Assembly (NCBI GenBank): GCA_033026295.1
Contig: CM065182.1
Coordinates: forward strand, 5,146,001-5,210,000
Source: Channa striata
Lineage: Eukaryota; Chordata; Actinopteri; Anabantiformes; Channidae
Length of the DNA: 64,000 bases
Direction: 5' to 3'
Below the pieces are notes generated by a model that was given only the letters and a program-made list of their open reading frames with translations, was not told where the DNA came from and did not search any database. Position 1 is the first letter of the stretch. Every line of letters begins with the position of its first letter. A program made the position numbers and the translations under genes. This document shows positions 1 through 12,000 of this stretch, piece after piece.

Positions 1-1
1 C

Positions 2-112
2 TACAAATTGGTGCAGAGCAAACAGAACGTCTGTAGACAGAGTTTGCACATTATCCAGGAGGAGCAAAGCAGGATGTTGGAGGAGTGGCTTTACACGCAA
101 CTACCTGAATAA
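2..112 (+). CDS. Possible 3'-terminal coding exon of an unidentified plus-strand gene (partial)
   Basis: An open frame runs from the window edge through 36 codons to a TAA at 110-112. The peptide is rich in Gln, Glu, Arg and Leu, ends in LYTQLPE and looks like the end of a helical or coiled-coil protein. I do not recognise it. It lies opposite septin8 intron 3, so it would be a nested or overlapping antisense gene. In human, CCNI2 lies on the opposite strand next to SEPTIN8, which makes ccni2 one candidate, but nothing in the peptide proves this. A 36-codon open frame can also arise by chance. Confidence 0.3.
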   Translation, partial: YKLVQSKQNVCRQSLHIIQEEQSRMLEEWLYTQLPE

Positions 113-494
113 CTCTTCAAATGTTGCAAATGTTTCTATTACTAAGCTGAAGCACCTGTACTTCAACTATTTTTATTTTATGAGCAACTTACTTGTCAGG
201 TATCTTTAATATTATTCCGCTGTTCAGAAAAATCCTGCTGTTTTTGTGCATCAGCAGTTTTTTACGCATCTTATTTGGGCTCACACTCCAGTTTACAGAT
301 GCTGTGTAATTACAATCTTACTCTTTTAACATCTCCAGTGGCCAATGTTATCAAAGTAAAGGTGCGACACAAGAGAAAATTCATCATTCAATACTAATTG
401 TTTGGGCTTGACTAGGAAGCTGCGTGGATAATCAGTCAATAGGGGTCAACCATCGAACCAAATCACTTGGTCACCATCATTTCATGCCGCTCAC

Positions 495-1295
495 CTGTCC
501 TCTTTGTTGATCTGATCACCAAAGCCGACAGTGTCAACAATTGTCAGTTTGAGGTGGACATTGCTTTCTTGCAGGTCGTATGTTCTTGGCCGCAGATACA
601 CCCCATTCTGATAATGGCTCGCCTCTTCATTCTCAAACATGGTGTTGAAGAGCGTGTTCATTAACGTTGACTTGCCAATGCCGGTCTCCCCTGTGGATGA
701 TCCAAAGCAAAAAAAAATAACAATAAGAAGAGTCATTGGGGTGTACATCATCAGGTTTCAGATGTGGCTTTTTGAGTTAAAGCCCTGAGGGATTCTTTTG
801 TGTCGGTAAAAAGAAAAAAACAATGTCACTGTAGATAAATATGTTTGAATCAAGCAGAGAAATATTATGCCAATGCATTTTTAAAGAGTTAATAATTGTA
901 AACATAATGAACATATGTAGAATCCCTTGCTGTACTCACCTACGCAGAGGATGTTAAAACAAAATCCCTGTGTGACCGATTTACTGACCAGTTGGTCAGG
1001 AAGGCTGTCGAATCCAACATGGCCGCCCAAACTCAGGTTACGCTTCTCTTCATTCTGCAAGAAAACAAACCAACAAAAGTTAGGTTGCACGTGAAGAAAG
1101 CACAAGGCAGCCAGAGGAAGAGATGGGTAAAAGGAGATTACATTTCAAATGCAAATCAAAGACCCTCAGCTAGTTTTGCACATGTAAAACCCATCAACTG
1201 ACATTATGAGTTAGGTAATCACTGCCTGCAGTGAGGATGAGCGTCAACAATTATCTTCCACAAGAAGGAGCCACTAAAGACAGAGAAAAGATGCA

Positions 1296-1330
<35 letters not shown>

Positions 1331-4300
1331 CAAAGAGGGAAATAACCTGATATGAGAGAGTCTGTGGAAGCAGAAAATATAAATCACGTACTGAATGTAA
1401 ACAAATGTAGTCATAATCCAGCATAAATGCTGCACGTTTTTTAATTATGTAGCAGCTCTATGGAAAAATATTTACATCCCAATCAAACATAGCTAGCTAA
1501 AGCTATTCTTTTCTATCACTTCAGCACTAGTTGGTGCTCACAGCCACATAGTTCAAGCAGTCTGAATTTATCCTAATTTAGCCCTTTCATTCCTTTTCCT
1601 ATACGATCAAATTGAGTGTTACAGGCTGCACCAAACAAACCTGCAAACAAAATGTGACATAATCTCCAAATCACCACTGCTACCATGAATGATTGCAGAA
1701 ACTGTACACAACCACTCTAAACCAATCAATGCATTTAGAAAAGAGCATCCTACAATTAAACTTTAAAAATATAATATGCCGTGCAACAAACCAAAGATAA
1801 ACCGTTTTTCTCCTTTGATGTCCTTTAACTAGCCTAAATCTTGTCTGAAGGAGAGAGACAGTGGACGAATGTGTTAAAGCCATAGAGGGGAACAGGCACT
1901 TTGAGATGAATGGAGCCACCCGAGCTCATCTGGCTGAGCCACGATGGACTGCATATTTGAAGGGTGATGTCACCGAGCACACGCAGTCTGAGAGCAAAGC
2001 TCAGCTGAATGCAACCCAAAATACTGAAATGTGAGGTGCAGGCAAGCTCTGCATACACCGCAGATGAGTTATAAACTTTAATAAACTGCACAATACAGAC
2101 ATTTTGTTTAGTTTCCTGTGTAAGGGTCGCAAATATGAGTATAGATTACTGTCACGAAACACAGGCTGAGCTGCAACACACTGAGTTTATAACACTGCAT
2201 ACGTAGCATGTTCAATAAGGAAAAAGTCAATACAAGCTGTGGTAAATCTATTTAATGTGACACCGTTTGTAAAAAAGCAAGTCGGGCAGTAAAATCTTGC
2301 ATTTAAAAACTCCCATTTTTAACTTTTATGGTTTCCTTCTGGAAACACATAGCATAGATACACACACAGTTGATGCATAAGTCTCGCTTTAAGTTGCGCA
2401 TGTGACATGTCAGAAAACATCTTTGTCATTTTGGCCCAGAGCCTCAGATGGCGATAATGCTTGTGGTGCTCAGCAGCAGATTTACATGGATGAGGAAGAG
2501 GAAGAGGCAGACGCCATTCTTTGTTATTCACCATAAACACAGAACTTGTTGTGCCACATTAATGCTTTCCTGTGTTATTCACCCTGCTGTACGACATTGC
2601 CAGAGATACCCGAGTCGATAGCTGGAGGGTTAGAGGGTGTGGCCTCAGAGAAGAAACTAGTACAATCACTCTCTGGATTCCTGAGCTGTGTTTAACATAG
2701 GAGACAAATTACAGTGATAATTTAAATTATCCTATTTGTCCAGGCAAGGATAAATAAAGGCCTGCACAGTAAAGTTCCATCAACACTGTTTTTTGTATCC
2801 AGTTTCACATAAGGCACTTCCATAATTCTCTACACAGTTGCTGGAGATGGTTCTTGCTCAAGGGCACCTCAACAAACGTCTTGTTCCCATGTCTAGAATT
2901 TACATTTAACTGTGGAACCCCACTGCACTGTACCTACTGAAAACATCTGGGATCTAAACATGTCAAAACTCTGACTTTTGAGAGTTATGGCCACTGTCAG
3001 CTTAATCATAGTCAACCCTTTGTAGACTTTGTGGACCTGGTCACTGTAAAAACTGCTCCAAACTTACCAAACCACAATGGCATGACTCTCAGACTCCTAT
3101 AAATAACAAAGATTCTGACTCATGAGATAAGTGTGGGTTGACCTCCTACACTGACCCAGACTAAGCTGTTATGCATGTGAAACAAATGAGGCAGTTGTGC
3201 CTTTACCAAAGTGCTGGAAAATCATTTTACACATTTAGGAAAACATGTCAGAAACTGACAATTATTAGCTTGGTCAAGACAGATCTTAGGACAGAGCTGC
3301 TGTTTAAAGCCTGAATTAGTCTGTACAAGACGTACCAAATAAACTGGACAGAAAAATGCTTTTGCTTATTGCCACTGCTTTGTAATGATTCTCTAAGGGG
3401 AAATGAATGATGTGACCTTCAGGAAAGGTGCAATACCACTAATGGCGGCAACGCCCAAAATGTCTCACTGTCCAGGAATAATCCCGAGGACTCTGGTTCA
3501 CTCCATTTTAGGTCGCTTTTGTCTTCACGTGGGTGAACATAGTTCACTATACATCAAGTGTTCTCCATCTCAAATCTCTGCGCCATCAAGCCCATCAAGA
3601 TATCACCAAACAATGCAAGACAAAGCTAAAAAATAAGCATGTCTGTCTTATTTCCCAACACATTTATTTACAGTGACAAATACAGAGAGTCTTAAAGAGA
3701 TGGAACCAATTAGGGGAAGAGTTGAGTGTCCCACCCAAGCCAATACAGAGAGGAGAAGAGCAGCAGCATAAAGAATGACAGGAATGAAAAGCTTCTGGTT
3801 AACTGCCCCGGGATGAGGGAACAACACAGTTCCCAGGCCAACAGGAAATGGCTGCGCAGAAGAGGCCCAGGTGGTGAAATGTGGTGAAAACGGGAAATGA
3901 GGCACACATCATACAGGATTATCAATATGGTATACGAAGCTGGAAGATACCATTTCAAATAAGGGTGGAGCGGGAGAACACGAGCCAGATTGCCATCGAC
4001 TCCGCGCACCTGAGCCAGGTAATCAGCAGTAAAACGATGAAACAGAAGACGTCTAAGAGATGAAATAATCATCTCTAAATTCCATTTAGCTGCTTTAGTT
4101 TCACACTGTTGAGCACATGTCGAGGTATGCAAAGCAAACGCAACGATAGAAATCAATGACGCCATCTATTTTAGGTCAAAGTGACACCTCAGAACGCCCT
4201 TCAACTGACATTATAGATATTTTTGGGTGTATGGAATGTACTCTGAGCCGTCAACAACTGCATCAGGTGCCACTTTAGACTATTACAGTCAACTGCTCAT

Positions 4301-7300
4301 AATTTCAGTAGATTAATCTGATTAAACTGTTGATGGTTTGGCCAATTAAATGTTAGAAAAAGTGAAAAATGTTGATTATAATTTATTATTTTAATAATGA
4401 ATAAAACTACAAAGGGAGTTTCTTATTTCTATGATTTCAAAGTATATGATATGACATGTCATATCATATACAAACACTGAAAAATTCAGTGACTGTTAGG
4501 ACTCGTCTAAGTTATGTCTCAGAGCTAGTATGGTTTTTGACACAAATTCACTTTACCCATCATACTTCATGTCACATCCTAGTTAAATCACACATTTTAG
4601 GTTTTGTTTCTTCCCTCCTCTCAGTTTAAACAGAGTCCCAATTTAAGACCGTCTGCTATTCCCATTATTTGTCAGTGCACTTTAGGGGCGGCTCGTTTCA
4701 TGCAATGAATCATCCCGCTAATGTAAACTTGGCAGAAATGTCGTAAAAGTAAAACTGCACGAAGGTCCAAACCAAGACAGTAAATTAAAAACTTCATTTA
4801 TTTGTGCAGCCGCACTTCCTGCCTGACCTAAAATTAATTCACTGGTTATTCTCTACTCATCCAGGACACTTGTGTTGTCTCTCGATCTGCTCTTCAGCTT
4901 CCTTCTCGCTTTCTGGCCTCTGGCCCCACCTGACTTGTACTTGCAGCATGCGTTTGTGTCAGAGAGCCTCCACCTGACAGACAGCAGCGACCTGACAGAC
5001 ATGCGCAGTGGATGTTCAGGTGGAGAAGCATACAGAAGGAATTTTTAAGGGCTTCAAATATTTTAAATAACCTGAGGTGCAATTTGTGTAGTGTTTACAC
5101 ATTAAATCTTAAAATGCCCAGATTACCTAATATACTACTACTGTATTCCATACAACTTCTTAAATAGATTACTTATGTCTCTATTTTTAGGACATACACA
5201 CATTGAAAAATTAACAGTCTACAACAGAAAGAATCGTTTGCTGGTATGCTTTAGATGTGTTGTTCAGAAGCAAGTCAGAAAATGAATGACCACCTACTTT
5301 TAAGATCTTTATCAAGCACAGAAACCGCACATTTGTTGGTTCCAGTTTCTGAAACCTGTGTTTCATACTGAATATCTTTGACTTTTCAGGCTTTCAATTG
5401 GACACAAAATGTTCTCTGAGTAGGGCTCTGATGGGGACGTTTTAGGCATTTAGGTAAGATTTTAAGGTGGTTGGCATACAATAAAAATAATTGTTTGTTG
5501 CTGCCTTGAAGAAACATGTTTATCTTAGCTCGGGTTCCAGGATCACCTCATGATTTGAATGAGCTGAATAGTTCTCTATACTGACTTCTTCAATGAATGA
5601 CACACTATAACACTAAACTGACTTGTATCATGGACTTGACATTATCTGACCTGTGCAATTGCAGTTTCTGAGGTCTTGTTATTATCCTTCAACTGAAACG
5701 CAACAGGGAACAATGAAAGAATTTTATACTGAAAAGATGAACCACTGAAGATTTGAAATTGCTTAACTTCTAGCCAAAAGTTTGCCAGAAAAACAGTTGA
5801 AAATTATGAAACGACGTCCATTGTGTCACCATGCACGGACTAGGACATCATGCTCAAACTATGATCTTTTTTTTTCCTTTCAGTACCGTCAGCTCTAACC
5901 ACAACTACAGAGTCTGCCATTGTGTGGTGCTATATGTGCTTTCCTGTTACTCTTTGTGCATGTGGTGATGTTGAAATGATAGAAAATGTTGATGGCTGAG
6001 ATGTGGATGATACAGCTTCCCTCTGATGAGTAACTTATCACATGCCACCATTCTCTTTCCTGTCAGATATTTGTCCGCATGTCTATTATGGCTGCTAAGC
6101 TTTATCATAGCTAACAGGAAAGACAAAAAAAAGTGTAAGACAAACAGGAAGGGAGACAGGAACTGTTTTATCAGATACATATGGTACAGGACCTATACAA
6201 TTTTCTTAACACTAATATTTAAAAGAGCTCATTCTAAGAAAATGTAATGTCAGTTATGTTATTAGCCACGAGACAAACTCTTCATGGATTATAACCAACT
6301 TGTCAAGATCTGGGATTAAATCCATGTGGTCAAGATCTGAACTAAAAACAAAAGCAGCATTTTAAAAAAGGATTTTTAAAAAGTATATTTACATTTCATC
6401 TGAAGCAAATAAAAACACAATCAAACCAGCCTTTCAATAAGTTCTGTGACGAATCCCGTTGTGTGGATTACAGAACAGTTGCTAAGTCCTAGTCTATTCT
6501 GTCACACTAAACAATGGCTGAAAAAGTACTGAAATGTACTGATATAACTGTGAGCTCAGTCTTTGGGGGAGTTAAATATTTTATTCTATAGATGGATATT
6601 GACTCATCACCACAGAGGCTGCAGCCCGGCTGTCGCTACTCATTTACTATACTGGATGTGACAGGCTTGCCTAAAGGCAGCTCTGGTCTGTATGTACAGC
6701 ACTGATGACACACAAGCATCAGTAACCATGAATTACAATCTGACCTGGAAAAAAAAAACAGTTCAACAATATGGTTAAGGCTGTGTCTACGTTTTAAAAC
6801 AAAGTCTTAATATGTTTTAAATGACTCGATACAGTAAAAACAATCTGAGCACAAATGCAGATGACTTTACTTTCTCATTTCTCATTTCAAACCCCGTTAT
6901 AAGTTAATTTGATTTTATGCACACAGATCTCATGAGAGACACAATGCTCTTCAGGGCCAGTGAGCAGTGCCCATGCTAAACACGCTATAGGCCATTTCAT
7001 TGCATAACCATTTAAATTAGCAGCATCCCATTTATGCTGCTCTATCTGATGCAATCACTGAGTAAACAAGTTGTGGGCTACATCGATCACCTTATGTGGC
7101 CTAAAAAGTTCTGCCAAATCTACAACCTTCATTGCCACGGGACTGATGTGGGCCAACAAGGCAGACAACCGCACATGCCTATCAATAGCTGCACATAATT
7201 AACCGCGTGCCCTTTACACAAACTGCCAGACGAGCGTGTCAGTTTGCTCAATGAGGTCTCACTTGGCTCACATAGTTCGACAGGAAGTTAAACATCGAGG

Positions 7301-8182
7301 CTGGGCTGGTCTTGATCTAACACTGACATGATTCCCTGCATTCTCAGCATTCCCCTCCATTAATCAATCGCCTGACTTTGTATTCCAAAAGAGACACTGT
7401 AGAAATACCAAGTCGGCAGTATATTCTGTAACCTGTACCCCCCACCCTTTGATAAGTTCCTAATTTTAAAAAATGCCAACCGTGCGATATCGCCTACATC
7501 CTCTTTTTTGGATCCTTTCCTTTCTTCTCCGATGTGTTACACCAGTAAGTGGTAGGAGTGGCCTGGAGTGTGTTCTTAATCTCTTTATCCCTGCAACTCA
7601 GCGCTGCTTACTGTCCAATTCGCCAGCACAAGGATCCCTCCGAGCGTCTGCCAAAAAGTTAATCACCCTCTAAATCCCCTCCTGTACATTCACCTCATCA
7701 CTACAATATTTGATTTTTCATAAGACACACACACACGCATTGTTGTGTGACTGACTGCTTTCATGACATTAAGAGCTGCCTATCTTCCTGCAAATTACGG
7801 CGGCTGCTTCTACTACATCATCATCATCATCATACCGTACATTCCTGGTCTCACCTAACTTGACAGTCCGAGGGCTTGTCACTATTACAACATTCAAGAT
7901 GCATTCCGGCCTCATCGAACAGTAAACCCAAGCTTCTGCTGTTGTATTGAGAAATGCAGCCAAAGCCTGTTTGCAGCATCTGCTGGCAGAAATAAAAGGC
8001 CTATGCTGTAAATATGACAAATATGAGTGAAGGAAAAGTTAAGTTTACACTTCTGAACAGGACGTCAAAGTGAAACCACAGGTCCACACGTTGGTAGGAC
8101 AGAGGCGAGTAAGTGCTGTCTGGTAATTCATCCCAGTGATGCAATTTTACACAATCAAACTGTAGTTGACGCGTCTTCACCG

Positions 8183-8248
<66 letters not shown>

Positions 8249-8613
8249 CATGATAGCAGCACTGTGCTAATTTAAATCCGCCGTAGTGTGCACACACACA
8301 CACCGTATGCTCAGTAATGTTCACATGTGTAGAAAACGGACACGATGCTCGACCACAGCATCGCCGATTTCATCTGCCGTGTGTCGAGCACGTTCCCGGG
8401 CTTCAGCCGCGGGGGTGCAGCTAACGTTACGAGCCCCCGCACAGCGGCTAACACCCACAGTCGTGCTAATCACTATCACTGACGCTCACGGTGTTTTCGC
8501 CTCCAAAGGAGTGAACGTGAAGGGAGGTGGAAGAGGAGGAGGGGGGGTAAATAAAGACACGGAACACGGCGGCTTTCACTTACCGAAAACACGTCAACGT
8601 CCGTGGCAGCCAT
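495..8613 (-). CDS. septin8: septin8, septin-family GTPase, first three coding exons (partial)
   Basis: Septins are GTP-binding proteins that assemble into hetero-oligomers and filaments at membranes and on the cytoskeleton. Exon 1 (8613-8584) starts at an ATG and encodes MAATDVDVFS, followed by a GTAAG donor. Exon 2 (1054-940) encodes the stretch from NEEKRNLSLGGHVGFDSLP to the start of the P-loop. Exon 3 (690-495) carries the P-loop GETGIGKST and the G3 motif DTVGFGD, then INKED before a GTGAG donor. Splice phases join cleanly (0, then 1, then 2). The N-terminus and the GGHVGFDSLPDQLVSKSVTQGF block fit the SEPT6/8/10/11 group and septin8 best; fish often carry a and b copies, which I cannot separate. 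The remaining GTPase and coiled-coil exons lie left of the window. Intron 1 is about 7.5 kb. Confidence 0.93.
1300..1329. repeat. 30-bp A homopolymer
   Basis: An uninterrupted run of A lies in septin8 intron 1. It may be the tail of a decayed retroposed element, but no element body is clear beside it. Confidence 0.85.
4442..4471. repeat. Perfect 30-bp palindrome
   Basis: The 12-bp left arm gtatatgatatg is followed by the self-complementary centre acatgt and then by the exact reverse complement of the arm. There is no spacer and no mismatch. It lies in septin8 intron 1. Confidence 0.95.
8185..8247. repeat. (GT)n microsatellite, about 31 units
   Basis: An uninterrupted alternating GT tract of 63 bp lies about 340 bp inside septin8 intron 1, close to the promoter. 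Long alternating purine-pyrimidine runs can adopt Z-DNA and vary in length between individuals. Confidence 0.97.
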
Positions 8614-9270
8614 GGTGCGGAATGTCCGGTGTGTGGAGCAGAAAGGGAGCAGCCCTCGTCTCTCCGTGCGAGCCCGCTGAACTGGTGTGTGACAGGCAGG
8701 AGGAGACGGACGCGGCGCGGAGAGGAGCTGGGCAGGGAGGCCACCAGCTAGCTAGGCGACGAGACGGTTCCCGGCCGCTCCGACGCCGCTTCGCTCGACA
8801 GGAAGCGGCAGCGGTTAGCGAGACAGGCTCTAAAATTTTAAATTTTCTCTCTTTTATGGATTTCTTAAGAGCTTTTGCCGAATAAATGTTGGTATTTAAA
8901 AAAACTGGGGGAGGGGGGAATGATTTGCCTCCAGGTAGCTGTAACCGCCAACGTTTTGGGCGCACGCTAAAGCAGGACGGGAATTATCTTGACGTCCGCG
9001 TTGCCTCTTTGGAAGCAGAGAGGCGTTCCAATATGGCGGCTCCTCCGGAGCTCCCGTTCGGTCCAGGAATGTCGCGCTGCTCACTTTTCCAGGACAAGCC
9101 GCGACAGGAAGGAGCAGCAGGAATGACGGTGTCAGCGGCGGAGACGATCCGACGCTTTCGTCATGTCACCGTAGCCAACGGCGGACGCGTCGGTGTCAAC
9201 ACAGTACACACGTTAATTAATGAGGTCACAGATTGGGTGGACGTGAATGCGGCTCGGCCAATCAGAGCAG
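8340..9270. promoter_or_regulatory. GC-rich septin8 promoter region with YY1-type and CCAAT motifs
   Basis: The block around and upstream of septin8 exon 1 is GC- and CpG-rich and has no clear TATA box. It contains CCAATATGGCGGC at 9028-9040, which fits the YY1 consensus (AANATGGCGGC), and GGCCAATCAGA with CCAAT at 9258-9262, which fits NF-Y. septin8 and sowaha are transcribed divergently from this interval. No start site can be fixed from sequence alone. Confidence 0.6.
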
Positions 9271-9599
9271 GCCGTTTAATTGCATTATCGTGTGTAATTC
9301 AGATTATAATTTTCCAGCTGCATATAGTCTGTATCGTTGGCCTACGTGTACGTTTGCTGCTCGGTGTCAATTTACATTTTTGTTGCCTGCGTGTCGAGTT
9401 TTGAAAGTTTTTAATGTAATTTCTTCGTTGGAAATAGTAATTTCTTTAGGTTCACTTGTATTCAAATATCTCTCTGACCCCCACCCCCCCAAAAAAAGAA
9501 AACGAAACAACTCTGTGTGACATCATCTGGAGGAAGCAGTTCAACCTGTTTGTGTTTGTCTATATTTGGACTATTTTGTCTGTTTTTTGACTTTGATTA

Positions 9600-10400
9600 A
9601 TACTGTGGTCAGTGTGTGTGTGTGTGTGTGTGTATTTATTTATTTTGTATTTGTTGTAGCTGTAATCTGCCTTTATTTTAGTCATTTCTGTTCTTTCTCC
9701 TACTTGCGTCCCATGAAACAGAAACTCTTCTTTGACAGAATTTGCTTTGATGTTTTTCTCCGTGACTTTTTGCTGCTAAAGTCAATTTGGATAAAAGCTT
9801 TTTCCAAACGACTAAATTTAAATTCAATTCAACTTTATTTATATAGCGGCAATTCACAACAAAGTCATTTCAAGGTGCTTTACATAAAGTCAAGACAAGA
9901 TATGTAGAGTCATATGTCTTTGGTCAATGTTTGGTAATTTTTGGTCTTATTAAGTCTACGTTTGTTTTTTGTAATTTATTTTTTGGACATTTATGTTTTT
10001 TGGGGGGGTTGTACTGGGTCATTATTAATCAAATTTGAGTTGTTTTAGATCTGTTTGTGGTCAGGATTCTATCCGGCTTGTATCTGTTATATATTATAAT
10101 AAAGTATATTATAGTATATTAAAACCTTTTTCACTCATTTTAATTCCTACATATGTGTGTGTTGTAAACGTTGAACAAACAATTATTTCTATTCCATTTT
10201 AATGTATGGCCATAACTCTTCATCTGGGCTTAATAACCTTAAGTAGAACACTTATTATTTCTCGTTTTGCGTGTTTGGTTAATGTCCTGAGCTTAATGGA
10301 AACGGGACTAATAGTTTCTATACGCCCCTAATACTGAGGCTGTTTGAACAGGCTCCTTTTCCTGTTCGGTTGTAATTCCTGAATTAGAAAAGGAAGATTC
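9600..10400. other. AT-rich spacer between septin8 and sowaha promoters
   Basis: This stretch holds a short (GT)n run (9613-9633), T-rich low-complexity sequence and a dispersed-repeat fragment. I see no gene in it. Confidence 0.6.
9823..9898 (+). repeat. Teleost dispersed-repeat fragment ('attcaactttatttatatagcg' type)
   Basis: The words 'ttcaattcaactttatttat', 'atagcggcaattcacaac' and 'caaggtgctttacataaag' in this order are typical of a short interspersed sequence common in teleost genomes. Family naming would need a repeat library. Confidence 0.65.
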
Positions 10401-10596
10401 CACTGAGCGAGTTTCGCCGTCAGGCACATATTTGCATAGTTGTTCTTATTGAAATCTCCTCCACGTCGGCGCTCACCCCGGAAAAGGCAGCTCCAGGTGG
10501 GGAGGCGAGCAGCGCGCGGCCAGGTGAAGGTGACTCCTCCAGCGGGACGCAGGGCGCCAGTTCCGGCCGAACGTTAGTCAAACGCCTTTTTTCACG

Positions 10597-12000
10597 ATGG
10601 TTTTGACGCAGGAATCCGTCCTGTCCTTGCTGATCGCGGAGGGGGGCAAAGTGACGAAGTCCCACCTGGTGGGCACGTTCAAAGGTGAAATAGACGGCGG
10701 CGATCCCGCTCAGAGAGAACGGAACAGGGAGCTGTTCCGGACCTTCGTCAACAACGTGGCCGTCGTCAAAGAAATCGACGGTGTCCGGTACGTCGTGGTC
10801 AAGAAAATGTACCAGCATTTACTGGAGCGTGTCCAGGCTCCGGAGAACCGTGTGGACCGGAGTGGAAACGAAGCGATCGCGCCGACAGGTGAGCAGCAGC
10901 GCCCACCTGTGCGGACTGAGAGCACTGAAGGGTCGGAGGGCGCGGGAGGGGGGCAAGAAGTGGCAGGTGAAAGTGAGGAAAACCCCTCGGAGCTGCTCAC
11001 TCCCATCGAGCTGGCTTTGCAGAGGACCAAGTACACGGACATTCGAGTAAAACGGATGATGAACTTTGACATAATTGCAGAGAACTGCTCGAAAAGGGGG
11101 GCGGCGAGTCAAGCCGCCCCCGTGAAGAGCAAACCGTACGCCTTGCCTCTGAGAATGCCGCCCACCAGGGTGGAGGTCCACACACTGAAGGCGGACCCGT
11201 GTCATCCCCCCGAAACTGAAAAACCGGATCCCCACAGGAGCAAGAAAAGACCCCCTTCAGCGGAGTCGGAAGGCAGCGTCAGCTCACCCCAGCTGAGGAG
11301 ACCAGTGAAGACCACCAAGTCGCCAGTGGAGCCCAAAGACACGCGGGTTCCCTCACTGGTTCCCCTGGAGCAGCTGGAGCATGAATGGCTGGTCAAATGC
11401 GCCTCGGGCCACTGGAGCCAGGTTTACGGCCTGCTGCTGAGGGACAGCCAGCTGGCCGAGAAGAGGGACTTCATCTCGGGGTTCACCGCCCTGCACTGGG
11501 CAGCCAAGTGTGGAAACAGCGACATGCTCGTGAAGATCATCGACGTGTCGAGGGATGCAGGAGTCGACATTGACATAAACGCAAAAGCCCACAGCGGACA
11601 CACTCCTCTGCACATTGCAGCCCTGCACAGCCAGGGGCACATCATGGCCCTGCTGGTGGGCGAGTACGGCGCCAATGTCAGCGTCAGGGACAACTGCGGG
11701 AAAAAGGCCTACCACTATCTGCACAAGGACGCCTCCGGGACTCTGAGAGACATGATGATGGGGGGACTCAAAGCCCCGCAGGCCCAGGACAGAGTCCTGC
11801 ATGAGAAAGATGAGCTGGACCTGAACCTGGATCTCTCCAGGGGCCGGCATTCAATAAGTCGCCTCTTCCAGCCTCACGTGGCAGGACACAAGAAGAAGGA
11901 CAAGCCGAGGTCCGGATTTTACTCGCTGAGCAGCGAACCCGGCGAGGACAGGGAGGACAGGAGCACCAGGAACAGAATCGTGTCCGATGCGTTTATGTAA
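10597..12000 (+). CDS. sowaha: Sosondowah ankyrin repeat protein A, single exon
   Basis: The 467-codon frame is intact from ATG (context acgATGg) to TAA with no intron, as in mammalian SOWAHA (formerly ANKRD43). Residues 1 to about 75 form the N-terminal SOWAH domain, opening LTQESVLSLLIAEGGKV and containing the ELFRTFVNNVAVVKEIDG and YVVVKK strands. Residues about 80-270 are low-complexity, Pro/Ser/Lys-rich linker. Two ankyrin repeats follow: SGFTALHWAAKCGN at about 293 and SGHTPLHIAALHSQGH at about 332, with a third decayed helix pair ending GKKAYHYL. The C-terminus is basic and Ser/Arg-rich. Human SOWAHA is somewhat longer (about 550 residues). No enzyme motif is present; the molecular role is not established. 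It is divergent to septin8 and convergent with shroom1, as in human. Confidence 0.95.
   Translation: MVLTQESVLSLLIAEGGKVTKSHLVGTFKGEIDGGDPAQRERNRELFRTFVNNVAVVKEIDGVRYVVVKKMYQHLLERVQAPENRVDRSGNEAIAPTGEQQRPPVRTESTEGSEGAGGGQEVAGESEENPSELLTPIELALQRTKYTDIRVKRMMNFDIIAENCSKRGAASQAAPVKSKPYALPLRMPPTRVEVHTLKADPCHPPETEKPDPHRSKKRPPSAESEGSVSSPQLRRPVKTTKSPVEPKDTRVPSLVPLEQLEHEWLVKCASGHWSQVYGLLLRDSQLAEKRDFISGFTALHWAAKCGNSDMLVKIIDVSRDAGVDIDINAKAHSGHTPLHIAALHSQGHIMALLVGEYGANVSVRDNCGKKAYHYLHKDASGTLRDMMMGGLKAPQAQDRVLHEKDELDLNLDLSRGRHSISRLFQPHVAGHKKKDKPRSGFYSLSSEPGEDREDRSTRNRIVSDAFM

Larger units (their letters stand above)
1055..8583 (-). other. septin8 intron 1, no other gene recognised
   Basis: This 7.5 kb intron separates the 10-codon first exon from exon 2. 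It holds a 30-bp A tract (1300-1329), a perfect 30-bp palindrome at 4442-4471, a short (ATC)n run near 7814-7832 and a long (GT)n tract close to exon 1. A 151-codon open frame on the minus strand (4165-3710) has no recognisable domain. I see no convincing exon or RNA gene. Confidence 0.7.

Noticed and set aside
8001..8324. Minus-strand frame with a Thr-His repeat
   Set aside because: The repeat is a translation of the (GT)n microsatellite.
8286..9404. Plus-strand frames of 199 and 172 codons in the septin8 promoter region
   Set aside because: They lie in GC-rich promoter sequence, antisense to septin8 exon 1, and show Arg/Ala/Gly-rich composition typical of CpG-rich DNA. No domain is visible.
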